From Aequitasia blattaphilus (GTDB lineage: Bacteria; Bacillota; Clostridia; Lachnospirales; Lachnospiraceae), in the NCBI RefSeq assembly GCF_024721305.1, contig NZ_JAMXOD010000011.1, forward strand, positions 52,513 through 116,512: a stretch of 64,000 bases of DNA, in the 5' to 3' direction. Positions 34,892 to 44,114 of this stretch are shown here, one piece after another. The notes below the pieces were generated by a model, which ran no database searches, was not told the DNA's origin, and saw only the letters and a program-made list of their open reading frames with translations. The position numbers and the translations under genes are program-made. The stretch's first letter is position 1, and each line of letters opens with the position of its first letter.

Positions 34892-36393
34892 TATTTAAGG
34901 AGTTCGTTTTAAAAAACTTTGGAAAATTTTCAAATAAAAGAATCCAGTTAAAAGAGGGTATTAATTTAATATATGGTGAAAATGAGTCTGGGAAATCAAC
35001 AGTTCACGGATTTATTAAGGGAATGCTTTTTGGCATGGACAGAGGCCGGGGACGAGCGGCTTATAAAGACGATTTTAGTCGATTTGAGCCTTGGGAAAAC
35101 AGCGGATATTATGAAGGAAATCTGGAGTTTCAAGTAGAAAATCGAAGTTTTCTGTTAAGCAGAGCGTTCGATAAGGAGCATAAAGGTGCGAAGCTGGTTT
35201 CTTTGGATGATCATGAGGTATTAAGTGTTGAGGATGGAGATCTGGAAATTCTGTTAGAAGAACTGACAGAAGATGTTTATGAAAATACAATCTCTATCAA
35301 ACAGCTGGGGATTGAGACCAATCAAAATCTTGCCAATCGCTTCAGTAATTACGCTACCAGCTATTATATGACTGGAGAAGGGGATATTGATTTAACAAAG
35401 GCTCTGAGCTTCTTGAAGGAAAGAAGAAGAGAAGAGGGGAAGAAAATTGATTCCAATATTGAAGAAAAAGCGAGAAAGCGTGAGCAAATCGAAAGTGAGA
35501 TGTCCTATATATGGAGAGAGAGGCAAGCCCTAAAAGAAGAGAGAGAGGTCTTAGAACTTGAGATAAAGAAGATTGAAAAGAAGCAGGAAGAAGTTCCCTA
35601 CGTTGTAAAAAAATCAAAGTGGAGAATTCATCCCGTTGAAGGAATAATGTTTTTGATCTTTGTTTTGGGTGCTTTGATTTTGCCGCCTAGACCTTGGAAT
35701 TATCCATTGGCCATTGTAATAGCTCTTATTTGCATTATTTATTCGTGGAATCGATTAAAGACAGAGAAGAGACAGGAGAATATTAAGGAAGATTTAGAAG
35801 ATAAAGAGAAAAACCTACAGAAAATGAGATGGGAACACCAACATCTTGAGGAAGATTTGCAGGACAAGCAAGTGCAATATATGAACCTGCAAGAGAGATT
35901 AGAGAATTTTAATGAACTTTCAGAAAGTCACATTCAGCAAAAAGAGAAAATTAAGGGAATAGAAATAGCTGAAAACACCTTGATTAATCTGTCTCGGAGA
36001 ATGCGCCAATCATTAGAAAAGGAGCTGAACCAAAAGACAGGTGAGATATTGAGTGTGATAACGGAGGGGAAATATTCAAAAGTTTTCCTAGACGAGAGCC
36101 TGAATTTATCAATCCTGACGGAAGACAAAATTGTTCCGTTAAACCAATTAAGCAGAGGTTGTATTGAGCAGATATATTTTTCTCTTCGCATGGCCGCCAC
36201 AATGATTATGCAAAGGGAGGAATATCCCTTTATCTTGGATGATACCTTTGCCTATTTTGATGAAAGGCGACTGGAAAAAGTATTAGAATGGCTGGCAAAA
36301 AACAAACGGCAGGTGATTCTGTTTACTTGTCAAAAAAGAGAAGAGGAAATTTTGAAAAAAAATGGGATTTCCTATCACAAGGTGGAATTATAG
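34888..36393 (+). CDS. YhaN-like SMC/Rad50-type ATPase, short form with membrane hairpin
   Basis: Partner ATPase of 501 aa. N-terminal Walker A GENESGKST (about residues 32-40); C-terminal signature region NQLSRGCIEQIYFSLRMA and Walker B FILDDTFAYFDERR. Between them is a short coiled coil broken by two hydrophobic helices (about 252-290). B. subtilis YhaN is almost twice as long. It likely forms a Mre11-Rad50-like complex held at the membrane (inference). Confidence 0.85.
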   Translation: MIFKEFVLKNFGKFSNKRIQLKEGINLIYGENESGKSTVHGFIKGMLFGMDRGRGRAAYKDDFSRFEPWENSGYYEGNLEFQVENRSFLLSRAFDKEHKGAKLVSLDDHEVLSVEDGDLEILLEELTEDVYENTISIKQLGIETNQNLANRFSNYATSYYMTGEGDIDLTKALSFLKERRREEGKKIDSNIEEKARKREQIESEMSYIWRERQALKEEREVLELEIKKIEKKQEEVPYVVKKSKWRIHPVEGIMFLIFVLGALILPPRPWNYPLAIVIALICIIYSWNRLKTEKRQENIKEDLEDKEKNLQKMRWEHQHLEEDLQDKQVQYMNLQERLENFNELSESHIQQKEKIKGIEIAENTLINLSRRMRQSLEKELNQKTGEILSVITEGKYSKVFLDESLNLSILTEDKIVPLNQLSRGCIEQIYFSLRMAATMIMQREEYPFILDDTFAYFDERRLEKVLEWLAKNKRQVILFTCQKREEEILKKNGISYHKVEL

Positions 36394-36400
36394 TGAAAAA

Positions 36401-36436
36401 GGGGAGGATTGCTCAAATGAGCAACCTCCTCTTTGT
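36401..36436. terminator. Bidirectional terminator between yhaN-like gene and prs
   Basis: Stem GGGGAGGaTTGCTC (36401-36414) with GAGCAACCTCCTC (36419-36431), tetraloop AAAT, one bulged A, then TTTGTTTT. Placed between converging genes. Confidence 0.8.
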
Positions 36437-36437
36437 T

Positions 36438-37622
36438 TTAAATGTCTTCGCCCCGTTTATAGCGGGCAACTACATTTTGGATTCTTTCAATTGGATTTAA
36501 AATACTGCTTAAAGAACCATCGTGATTTAAGGTATCTACAAGTAGTGCTACGTATTTACTCATATCGCAGTTGATATAGTAAGGGCGTTCCAGTAATTCT
36601 GGAGTCTGATAAATTAAGTTTGTTGTTAAAATGCCGTTGATAATGCCATCTTCATAAGCCTTGTCAAATTTTTCCAGCCCATTGGTAAAGAGCCCAAAAG
36701 TAGCGGCGGCAAATATTCGCTTTGCTTTTCTTTGCTTGAGCTGGCTGGCAACATCGATGATACTGTCGCCGGAAGAAATCATATCATCTAAAATAATAAC
36801 ATCCTTTCCTTCCACAGATGAGCCAAGGAATTCGTGAGCCACAATCGGATTACGTCCATCTACAATCTTTGTATAGTCTCTTCGTTTGTAGAACATTCCC
36901 ATATCAAGATTCAGGACATTGGCCAGATATACTGCACGTTCCGTTGCTCCTTCATCAGGGCTGATGGCCATCATATGCTCTGCGTCTATTTGCAAATCTT
37001 TTACGTGTCTTAAAAGACCTTTTATAAATTGGTAAGTAGGGCGTACCGTTTCAAATCCGCTTAAAGGAATTGCATTGGAAACACGGGGATCATGAGCATC
37101 AAAGGTGATAATGTTTTCAACACCCATATGTACCAATTCTTGTAACGCCAATGCACAGTCTAAGGATTCTCTGGAACTTCTTCTATGCTGTCTGCTTTCG
37201 TATAAAAATGGCATAATTACATTGATTCTACGACCTTTACCGCCGATAGCAGCAATGATGCGCTTTAGATTCTGATAATGGTCATCAGGGGACATGTGAT
37301 TGACCTCTCCGGTGAGAGAGTAGGTAAGGCTGTAATTGCATACATCTACCATCAAATACAAGTCCATGCCTCTAACAGATTCGTTTATAATACCTTTTGC
37401 TTCTCCCGAACCAAAGCGGGGTACTTTTGCATCAATGAGATAGGAATCTCTTTCATAACCGTTAAAGATAATATCATCTTTGTGCTTATGTCCTTCCTCT
37501 TTTCTCCATTTTACCAGATAATTATTTACCTTTTCACTCATTTCTCTACAGTCTTCAAGGGCAATAAGTCCCAAAGATCCTACAGGAATGTTATCAAGGT
37601 TTCGCTCACTACGACGCAGCAT
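36438..37622 (-). CDS. prs: Ribose-phosphate pyrophosphokinase, long form
   Basis: PRPP synthetase of 394 aa making PRPP from ribose-5-phosphate and ATP. The PRPP-binding loop VIILDDMISSGDS and the region ISPDEGATERA are present. It is ~75 residues longer than the usual ~315 aa enzyme, mainly at the N-terminus and in insertions. ATG 37622 follows AGGAGG at 8 bases; an ATG at 37628 is too close to it. Last gene of a replication-protein operon. Confidence 0.92.
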   Translation of the reverse strand: MLRRSERNLDNIPVGSLGLIALEDCREMSEKVNNYLVKWRKEEGHKHKDDIIFNGYERDSYLIDAKVPRFGSGEAKGIINESVRGMDLYLMVDVCNYSLTYSLTGEVNHMSPDDHYQNLKRIIAAIGGKGRRINVIMPFLYESRQHRRSSRESLDCALALQELVHMGVENIITFDAHDPRVSNAIPLSGFETVRPTYQFIKGLLRHVKDLQIDAEHMMAISPDEGATERAVYLANVLNLDMGMFYKRRDYTKIVDGRNPIVAHEFLGSSVEGKDVIILDDMISSGDSIIDVASQLKQRKAKRIFAAATFGLFTNGLEKFDKAYEDGIINGILTTNLIYQTPELLERPYYINCDMSKYVALLVDTLNHDGSLSSILNPIERIQNVVARYKRGEDI

Positions 37623-37634
37623 TTTCATTTCCTC

Positions 37635-38606
37635 CTACTTTAACAATTTCTTTTTTATCCGAATATCCTCACCAGTCAGCCGGAGCAATGTGTAATTACT
37701 GCTCACCCGGGAAAAGACGCGTTCAGAATAGTTGTGTTTTATTTCTTCCAAGGATAAATTGGTTGAAATTATGGTCGGCTTTTTATTTAGCAGACGCTCA
37801 TTTATACAGACAAAGAGCTGTGAATTTGTAAAAGAGTTGGAAAGCTCGGTTCCTAAATCATCAATGATTAGTAAGTCACAATCATAAATATGATGTTCAT
37901 CCTCTTTTTTTTCAAACATTTTCTTTGCTAATATATCAAACAAATCACTAGCCGTCACATAGACGACAGAAAAAGAACGATCGATCAGTTCTTTTGCAAT
38001 ACAGTGGGTTAGAAAAGTTTTTCCTGTTCCTGTGTCCCCGAAAATAAAAAGATTCCGGAAGTCCTGTGGAAAATGGGTCACAAAATCTTGGCAGTTATCT
38101 ACAGCGATTTTAAAAGATTCTTTGGGGCTGCGGTTTGTAACCTTATCTACTTCTGAGTCGGAATGCAAATCCCAGCGTAAAGAATCGAAGTTTTCTTGTT
38201 CTAAAACATCCCGAAGATTTGAATTCGCATAAAGAAGTTCAATCTCAGCCTGCTTGAAGCAATGACACTTTTTGTTATGAATGTATCCACGATCTTGACA
38301 ATCTTTGCAAGTATATTGAAGTGACAAGTAATCATCTGGATAGCCGGCGTTGGATAAAATCTCTTTTTTCTTCATAGAAATAAGATGAAGATTCTTATGT
38401 AGCGTGTTAAGAGCATCCTCATCTCCATCTAAATATGCCTTTGCCTTTTGTAAACTTAGAGAGGATATTTGGTTCTCCAAGTCCTTAATCTGGGGTAGTT
38501 CTCTATAGATTTCTTCATACCGCTTTTGCAAACGGTACTGATTGTCCAGCTGCTTTTTTTCATATGTACGCATGATTTCATTGTACAACGAATTGGAAAG
38601 TGGCAT
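37635..38606 (-). CDS. DnaC/DnaI-like helicase loader ATPase
   Basis: AAA+ protein of 323 aa: Walker A GDTGTGKTF near residue 190, Walker B LLIIDDLGTE near 250, and an N-terminal helical region with a Cys/His cluster (CKDCQDRGYIHNKKCHC, about 99-115) that may bind zinc. This is the DnaI-type plan: the ATPase that loads replicative helicase DnaB. AAGGAG stands ahead of the ATG. Confidence 0.9.
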   Translation of the reverse strand: MPLSNSLYNEIMRTYEKKQLDNQYRLQKRYEEIYRELPQIKDLENQISSLSLQKAKAYLDGDEDALNTLHKNLHLISMKKKEILSNAGYPDDYLSLQYTCKDCQDRGYIHNKKCHCFKQAEIELLYANSNLRDVLEQENFDSLRWDLHSDSEVDKVTNRSPKESFKIAVDNCQDFVTHFPQDFRNLFIFGDTGTGKTFLTHCIAKELIDRSFSVVYVTASDLFDILAKKMFEKKEDEHHIYDCDLLIIDDLGTELSNSFTNSQLFVCINERLLNKKPTIISTNLSLEEIKHNYSERVFSRVSSNYTLLRLTGEDIRIKKKLLK

Positions 38607-38619
38607 AGGTATCTCCTTA

Positions 38620-39597
38620 CTATTGAATTAATTTTCTCTCAAGCTCTTCCATATCGTAGGAACGCTCTTTGAAATTATTAAATGCATTTTTAGATGCATT
38701 TTTGGGTTCAGGCTTTACCTTTTTTGCATTTTGGTAAAGAGCATCTGCTTTTTCCACAGCCTCAAGAGTATGGTATTTTTTCTCATGCCAGCCTTTCAGT
38801 ATTTTTTCTGCATAGTCAAAACTGGGTTTGTGAATCGCATTAATTGTGCGATCACATGCAGCTAAAATCATCTCCATAGAAAAACCGTATTCTTCACACC
38901 AACGCTTGATGTAGGTGGCTTCAGCAGAAGCAGGCGCCCGGTCAGTAATACCAAATGCCTTTAGGATAGAATAACATTTCTTATTATGAGGAATGACCTT
39001 TTCTTTCGCATCTTCAACAGTCTTGATTCCTTGTTCGGACCAGTTAATTGCCACCTTTTTTACGTAATAGATGCTTTTGTTCCCGTTTTCAACGCAAAAG
39101 ACAATCAGATAATCAATTAAATCGGTTGGGAAGCTTAACTCTTCATAGATGAAGGCAATGACCTCTGCCTCAGCATGAGATAAAGTTTTCCCGAAATAAC
39201 TTTCCGCTAAAAACAAAGACGATTTCAGACCGTTTTTTTCTTTGCGGTTGCGGTACTGTTCAATTTGAGGAACATCTTTTGCGATTGGAGGAACTGCCTT
39301 TATCTCCGGTTCCGGAAGAGGATCCTCATCAATTTCCTCGGATTCAGATTCGAAGTCAAGCAATCCTTGTTTTTCCCAATATTTTAAAGCACGCTTCACA
39401 TCTTTCTCGGTTATTTCTAATATATCTGCTATTTTTGAAATCGATAATGCCTTGGAAGGATTGGAAAAATGACGCAATAAAAGTAAGTATACTTTTACAA
39501 ATTCCCCATTTGCCTTAGGCATGTAATGATCGATAAAATCATTATTTAAAACAACGGAATATCCTTGGATATTTCCTTTCAAATTAATACGCTTCAT
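38620..39597 (-). CDS. DnaD/DnaB-like primosome protein
   Basis: Protein of 325 aa with an N-terminal winged helix (about 25-95, KIADILEITEKDVKRALKYWEKQGLL region) and a DnaD-type C-terminal domain (about 150-290, with a YIKRWCEEYGFS and KILKGWHEK pattern). DnaD/DnaB proteins of Firmicutes remodel DNA and help load helicase with the DnaI-type protein encoded next. ATG 39597 is preferred; GGGAGG stands 11 bases ahead. Confidence 0.85.
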   Translation of the reverse strand: MKRINLKGNIQGYSVVLNNDFIDHYMPKANGEFVKVYLLLLRHFSNPSKALSISKIADILEITEKDVKRALKYWEKQGLLDFESESEEIDEDPLPEPEIKAVPPIAKDVPQIEQYRNRKEKNGLKSSLFLAESYFGKTLSHAEAEVIAFIYEELSFPTDLIDYLIVFCVENGNKSIYYVKKVAINWSEQGIKTVEDAKEKVIPHNKKCYSILKAFGITDRAPASAEATYIKRWCEEYGFSMEMILAACDRTINAIHKPSFDYAEKILKGWHEKKYHTLEAVEKADALYQNAKKVKPEPKNASKNAFNNFKERSYDMEELERKLIQ

Positions 39598-39646
39598 TCT
39601 TGGTGTAACCTCCCTCATACCTGCTTGAGTATTTAATCGTAAAGGT

Positions 39647-39675
39647 ATTATAGCATCCAAGAACTGCGTAAACAA
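39647..39675 (-). promoter_or_regulatory. Promoter of the dnaD-like/dnaI-like/prs operon
   Basis: On the minus strand TTGTTT (39675-39670), 17 bases, TATAAT (39652-39647), 50 bases before the first gene. The -10 is perfect; the -35 matches 3 of 6. Confidence 0.65.
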
Positions 39676-39707
39676 AGAAGTTTTTTTACCAAAAAAGAAG
39701 TTTTTTG
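39674..39707. repeat. AT-rich 13-bp direct repeats beside the DnaA boxes
   Basis: AAAGAAGTTTTTT occurs at 39674-39686 and again at 39695-39707, a 21-bp period (two helical turns). Located between the promoter -35 and the DnaA-box group. Confidence 0.75.
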
Positions 39708-39737
39708 TGGATAAAAAACTGTGGATACTGTGGATAA
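39706..39737 (-). promoter_or_regulatory. Cluster of three DnaA boxes
   Basis: Reading the minus strand, TTATCCACA at 39714-39706 and 39737-39729 match the DnaA-box consensus exactly; GTATCCACA at 39728-39720 has one mismatch. Boxes 2 and 3 abut. They lie ~31 bases upstream of the -35 of the helicase-loader operon and end against the murC stop codon. Confidence 0.75.
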
Positions 39738-41117
39738 CTAATGATTCAAAATGGATTCCCCAATGGTTACAACATTTCCGGCACCCATAGTTATCAACAT
39801 ATCACCTTTTTTACAATTCTCAATGCAAAAATTCTCTATTTCCTCAAAAGTTTCAAAGTAGTATGCATTTTTCCCTTTTTTCTTTATTTGTTCAGCCAAA
39901 TCCTCTGAAGAGACCCCTAAGGTATCCGTTTCTCTTGCAGCATATATTTTTGTCAGAATAATATGATCGGAAAGTGAAAGTGTATCTGCAAATTCCTGAA
40001 ACAAGGCTTTCGTTCTGGAATATGTATGGGGTTGAAAAATACACCATATTTCCCGATGAGGATATGCGTTTGCTGCTTTTAGTGTGGCTTTGATTTCAGT
40101 TGGATGATGGGCATAATCATCAATAATCGTGACGCCATTCCTCTCCCCTTTTTTTTCAAAACGCCGATTGGTTCCAGTAAATGAGGTGAGTCCCTTTTGA
40201 ATTTCATTCCAGGGGGTATCTATAAGTCTGGCGGTAGCAATAGAGGCTAAAGCGTTTCCGACATTATGTTCCCCATGAACAGATAATGTAATATGCTTCG
40301 GAGCCTCATCCTTATAATAGGCATCAAAGGAAGGACAGCCCATTGAATCAAAAACAATATTTTTTGCGTAACAATCATAACCTTCGCCGATACCATAGGT
40401 CAGAAGAGGCGCTGATACGTTTCCAGTGAACAGACTAAGACCTTCGATATCTCCGTTTATGACCAGGGTTCCATCTTCGGGAAGGAGTTTTGAAAACGCA
40501 AGGAAAGATTGATAAATATCATCTAAATCTTTGAAAAAGTCCAAATGATCCTCGTCTATATTAAGAATAATGCTGATTTTTGGAAAAAAGTGCAGGAAGC
40601 TGTTTGTATATTCACAGGCTTCTGTTAAAAACAAATTATTTCCGCCTACCTTAATATTACCATTTATTGAAGGAAGAATCCCGCCTACAGAAATAGTAGG
40701 ATCTTTTTCACCCTCCAGCAAAATATGGGAAAGCATGGAAGTCGTCGTTGTCTTCCCGTGGGTACCGGCTACTGCAATAGGAACGTCATAATTTTCCATG
40801 AGTTGACCTAAAAGTTCGGCACGTGACAGCATAGGCAAGCCTTTATTTTTCGCAGCAGCGTATTCTTCATTATCCTCATGTACAGCGGCAGTATAGACTA
40901 CAAGATCAATGCCTTCCCGTATATTAGAAGCTTTTTGACCAATATCAATCTGTACGTTTTTTCTTCTGAGTTCATCTAAAAGAGAAGAGTCCTGATTATC
41001 GGATCCGCTTATTGTGAAATTTTCTTTTAGTAAGATTTCAGCAAGACCGCTCATACTGATTCCGCCAATTCCGATAAAATGAACGTGAATCGGCTCTTTA
41101 AAATTTATTTTATACAT
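39738..41117 (-). CDS. murC: UDP-N-acetylmuramate--L-alanine ligase
   Basis: MurC of 459 aa adds the first amino acid to the peptidoglycan stem. N-terminal HFIGIGGISMSGLAEIL, ATP loop VAGTHGKTTTTSM, central NIDEDHLD and the FQPHTYSRTKAL C-terminal motif are clear. AGGAAGG precedes the ATG. Confidence 0.97.
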   Translation of the reverse strand: MYKINFKEPIHVHFIGIGGISMSGLAEILLKENFTISGSDNQDSSLLDELRRKNVQIDIGQKASNIREGIDLVVYTAAVHEDNEEYAAAKNKGLPMLSRAELLGQLMENYDVPIAVAGTHGKTTTTSMLSHILLEGEKDPTISVGGILPSINGNIKVGGNNLFLTEACEYTNSFLHFFPKISIILNIDEDHLDFFKDLDDIYQSFLAFSKLLPEDGTLVINGDIEGLSLFTGNVSAPLLTYGIGEGYDCYAKNIVFDSMGCPSFDAYYKDEAPKHITLSVHGEHNVGNALASIATARLIDTPWNEIQKGLTSFTGTNRRFEKKGERNGVTIIDDYAHHPTEIKATLKAANAYPHREIWCIFQPHTYSRTKALFQEFADTLSLSDHIILTKIYAARETDTLGVSSEDLAEQIKKKGKNAYYFETFEEIENFCIENCKKGDMLITMGAGNVVTIGESILNH

Positions 41118-41154
41118 AGTAATCCTTCCTAAAACTGATTTTAATATCGTAATT

Positions 41155-41184
41155 ATTATATACTTATAATGGCAAAAAAGCCAA
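41155..41184 (-). promoter_or_regulatory. Candidate murC promoter
   Basis: Minus strand TTGGCT (41184-41179), 18 bases, TATAAT (41160-41155), 38 bases before the murC ATG. Confidence 0.55.
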
Positions 41185-41248
41185 TATCTAATTTTTTAGG
41201 CACATCTTACAAAAAAAGAAATAAATCTGGGTTTGTTGATGTAAATTA

Positions 41249-41277
41249 TTCACTTAAAAAATAAACTATGATATACT
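41249..41277 (+). promoter_or_regulatory. Candidate glgC promoter
   Basis: TTCACT (41249-41254), 17 bases, TATACT (41272-41277), 35 bases ahead of glgC. Confidence 0.65.
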
Positions 41278-41311
41278 GTAATGGAATCATACCGAAAAGA
41301 GGTGACGTACT

Positions 41312-42586
41312 ATGGCAAAAAAAGAAATGATAGCGATGCTGCTTGCCGGAGGGCAGGGGAGTCGACTCGGTGTTCTGACATCAACAGTGGCGAAACCAGC
41401 AGTAGCGTTTGGAGGGAAGTATCGAATTATTGATTTTCCACTGAGCAATTGCATCAATTCTGGCATTGATACGGTAGGCGTTTTAACTCAGTATCAGCCC
41501 TTAAGATTGAACGCTCATATCGGAATCGGAATCCCTTGGGATTTGGATCGTAACGTAGGAGGAGTGGCAATCTTACCCCCTTATGAAAAGGGAAAAAACA
41601 GTGAATGGTATACCGGAACAGCAAATGCTGTATACCAAAATTTGAATTTTATTGAAACGTACAATCCGGACTATGTTTTAATTTTATCAGGTGATCACAT
41701 TTATAAGATGGATTATGAAGTAATGCTTGATAATCACAAGGAAAAAGGTGCAGATGTAACGATTGCAACGATGCCTGTTCCTTTAGAAGAAGCTTCACGC
41801 TTCGGTGTTGTAGTAACCGGAGAAGAAGGAAAGATTGAGTATTTTCAAGAAAAACCAAAGGAACCAAAGAGTAACTTAGCATCAATGGGAATTTATATTT
41901 TTAACTGGGAAACATTAAAAGAAGCACTCATGGTGAATAAAGAGGAAGCAGGATGCGACTTTGGAAAACATGTAATTCCTTACTGTCATGACCAGGGAAA
42001 AAGCCTATATGCTTATGAGTTTAATGGGTACTGGAAAGATGTTGGAACTCTCCAATCCTATTGGGAAGCCAATATGGAGCTGATTGATATCGTTCCAGAG
42101 TTTAACTTATATGAAGAGTTTTGGAAGATTTATACAAATAGTGAGATTATTCCACCACAGTATATTTCCGAAGAGGCAGTTACCGTAAAGAGCATTATAT
42201 GTAATGGGTGCGAAATTTATGGAGAGGTCTACAATTGTGTTATTGGTTCCGGAGTTACGATAGAGGCAGGAAGTATTGTAAGGGACTCTATTATTATGAA
42301 GGGTGCAAAGATAGGAAGCGGCTGTGTGATTGATAAGGCTATTATTGCAGAAGAGGCAAAGATAAGTAATAACGTTACCATTGGCATTGGTGCCGACATA
42401 CCAAATCGTGAGAAACCTCATATTTATGGAGATGGTTTGGTGGCAATAGCCGAAAAATCAGTTATCCCAGAAGGTGTTCAAATCGGGAAAAACACAGCAA
42501 TAAGCGGCTATACGAAAGCGGAGGATTATCCGGAAGGAGCTATTGGAAGTGGAGAGACATTGATAAAGGCAGGTGAGCAGTTATGA
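41312..42586 (+). CDS. glgC: Glucose-1-phosphate adenylyltransferase, catalytic subunit
   Basis: ADP-glucose pyrophosphorylase of 424 aa for glycogen synthesis. The nucleotide motif [14 protein letters not shown], substrate region [16 protein letters not shown] and a C-terminal left-handed beta-helix of hexapeptide repeats (about 300-400) are seen. Overlaps glgD by 4 bases; the two work as a hetero-oligomer in Firmicutes. Confidence 0.96.
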   Translation: MAKKEMIAMLLAGGQGSRLGVLTSTVAKPAVAFGGKYRIIDFPLSNCINSGIDTVGVLTQYQPLRLNAHIGIGIPWDLDRNVGGVAILPPYEKGKNSEWYTGTANAVYQNLNFIETYNPDYVLILSGDHIYKMDYEVMLDNHKEKGADVTIATMPVPLEEASRFGVVVTGEEGKIEYFQEKPKEPKSNLASMGIYIFNWETLKEALMVNKEEAGCDFGKHVIPYCHDQGKSLYAYEFNGYWKDVGTLQSYWEANMELIDIVPEFNLYEEFWKIYTNSEIIPPQYISEEAVTVKSIICNGCEIYGEVYNCVIGSGVTIEAGSIVRDSIIMKGAKIGSGCVIDKAIIAEEAKISNNVTIGIGADIPNREKPHIYGDGLVAIAEKSVIPEGVQIGKNTAISGYTKAEDYPEGAIGSGETLIKAGEQL

Positions 42587-43701
42587 GAGCATTAGGAATC
42601 ATCTTAGCTGGTGGAAATCCGGTTAAAATAAGAGACTTGACTAAAAAGCGTGCAGCAGCTGCTCTTCCCATCGCAGGAAGCTATCGTGCGATTGACTTTG
42701 CTCTAAGTAATATGTCAAATTCATCGATTCAAAAAGTGGCTGTCCTGACTCAATACAATTCCAGATCCTTAAATGAGCATTTGAACTCGTCAAAATGGTG
42801 GGATTTTGGTAGAAAACACGGTGGGTTATTTCTTTTTACGCCAACGATTACTGCAGATAATGGCTATTGGTATAGAGGAACAGCAGATGCAATTTATCAA
42901 AATTTAGATTTTTTGAAAAAGAGCCATGAACCCTATGTTGTGATCTCATCAGGGGATGGAATATATAAAACTGATTATTCTAAGATTTTAGAATATCATA
43001 TTGCGAAAAAGGCAGACATTACTGTTGTTTGTAAAGAAATACCTGAACAGGAAGACGCGACAAGATTTGGTGTCGTAAAAATGGACAGCACGATGCGAAT
43101 TACTGACTTTGAAGAAAAGCCAATGGTGGCAATGTCAAACATTGTGTCAACAGGCATTTATATAATACGTAGAAGACAGTTAATTGATTTAATCGAGCAC
43201 AGTGCAGAAGAAGGAAGATATGATTTTGTAACCGATATCCTGGTTCGATACAAGAACCTGAAAAAGATATACGGATATAAAATAAAAGACTACTGGAACA
43301 GCATTACTACAGTGGATGCCTATTACAAGACGAATATGGATTTTCTAAAAAAGGATGTGAGAAATTACTTCTTTAAAGAACAGCCTGACATTCGTTCAAA
43401 GGTATCAGACCTGCCACCAGCAAAATACAATCCAAAGGCGAATGTAAAGAACAGTTTGATTGCCAGCGGGTGTATTATCAATGGTACGGTAGAGAATTCG
43501 ATTCTTTTCAAGAAAGTATTTGTTGGCAATAATTGCGTCATAAAGAATTCTATTATATTGAATGACGTATATCTGGGGGACAACATCTATATTGAAAACT
43601 GTATAATTGAAAGTAGAGGTACTATCCGTGCAAACACGCGTTTTGTAGGAGAAGATGGTGTGAAGATAGTCAACGAAAAAAACGAGAGGTATGCACTGTA
43701 A
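42583..43701 (+). CDS. glgD: Glycogen biosynthesis protein GlgD
   Basis: GlgC paralogue of 372 aa lacking the full catalytic loop ([26 protein letters not shown]; quoted in two parts as [13 protein letters not shown] and [12 protein letters not shown]). GlgD is the regulatory partner that raises GlgC activity. C-terminal hexapeptide-repeat region present. Confidence 0.94.
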   Translation: MRALGIILAGGNPVKIRDLTKKRAAAALPIAGSYRAIDFALSNMSNSSIQKVAVLTQYNSRSLNEHLNSSKWWDFGRKHGGLFLFTPTITADNGYWYRGTADAIYQNLDFLKKSHEPYVVISSGDGIYKTDYSKILEYHIAKKADITVVCKEIPEQEDATRFGVVKMDSTMRITDFEEKPMVAMSNIVSTGIYIIRRRQLIDLIEHSAEEGRYDFVTDILVRYKNLKKIYGYKIKDYWNSITTVDAYYKTNMDFLKKDVRNYFFKEQPDIRSKVSDLPPAKYNPKANVKNSLIASGCIINGTVENSILFKKVFVGNNCVIKNSIILNDVYLGDNIYIENCIIESRGTIRANTRFVGEDGVKIVNEKNERYAL

Positions 43702-43731
43702 GGTGTAGGCTTGAAGAAAGGAGCGTAAGCT

Positions 43732-44019
43732 ATGCAAATCACAGATGTGCGAATTCGCAGAATCACAAAGGAGGGCAAGCTGAAAGCAGTTGTCTCAATT
43801 ACCATGGATGAGGAGTTTGTTGTTCATGATATTAAAGTAATAGAAGGAGAAAAAGGGCTTTTTATAGCTATGCCAAGCAAAAAAACATCTGATGGAGAAT
43901 ATCGAGATGTGGCACATCCAATTAATTCTGGAACAAGAGAGCGTATCCAACAAATTATCTTAGATAAGTTTGCTGAGATGCCAGATGAACCGAACGAAGT
44001 TGGAGAAGGAATAATATAG
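43732..44019 (+). CDS. spoVG: SpoVG-family regulator
   Basis: SpoVG of 95 aa: [32 protein letters not shown] and [18 protein letters not shown] (each quoted in part). An RNA/DNA-binding protein first known from sporulation but present also in non-sporulators. AAAGGAGCG precedes the ATG. A terminator follows. Confidence 0.95.
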   Translation: MQITDVRIRRITKEGKLKAVVSITMDEEFVVHDIKVIEGEKGLFIAMPSKKTSDGEYRDVAHPINSGTRERIQQIILDKFAEMPDEPNEVGEGII

Positions 44020-44059
44020 AGCATATGCTTAAGCAAACAAGGCATGCACGGGGATAAAA

Positions 44060-44104
44060 GGACCTCAAATGAATCGATTGCGATTTGTTTGAGGTTCTTT
44101 TTTG
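44060..44104. terminator. Terminator after spoVG
   Basis: Stem GGACCTCAAA with TTTGAGGTTC, inner AATCG/CGATT pair, then TTTTTT. Lies between spoVG and the convergent pseudouridine synthase gene and probably serves both. Confidence 0.85.
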
Positions 44105-44114
44105 CAAAGAGGAA

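Noticed and set aside
39674-39737. Chromosomal replication origin
   Set aside because: DnaA boxes and AT-rich repeats are present, but dnaA/dnaN/gyrase genes are not nearby and only three boxes occur; a regulated promoter is simpler.
41166-41184. GGC/GCC hairpin upstream of murC as a riboswitch
   Set aside because: A 3-bp stem around six A residues overlapping the promoter; no riboswitch structure.
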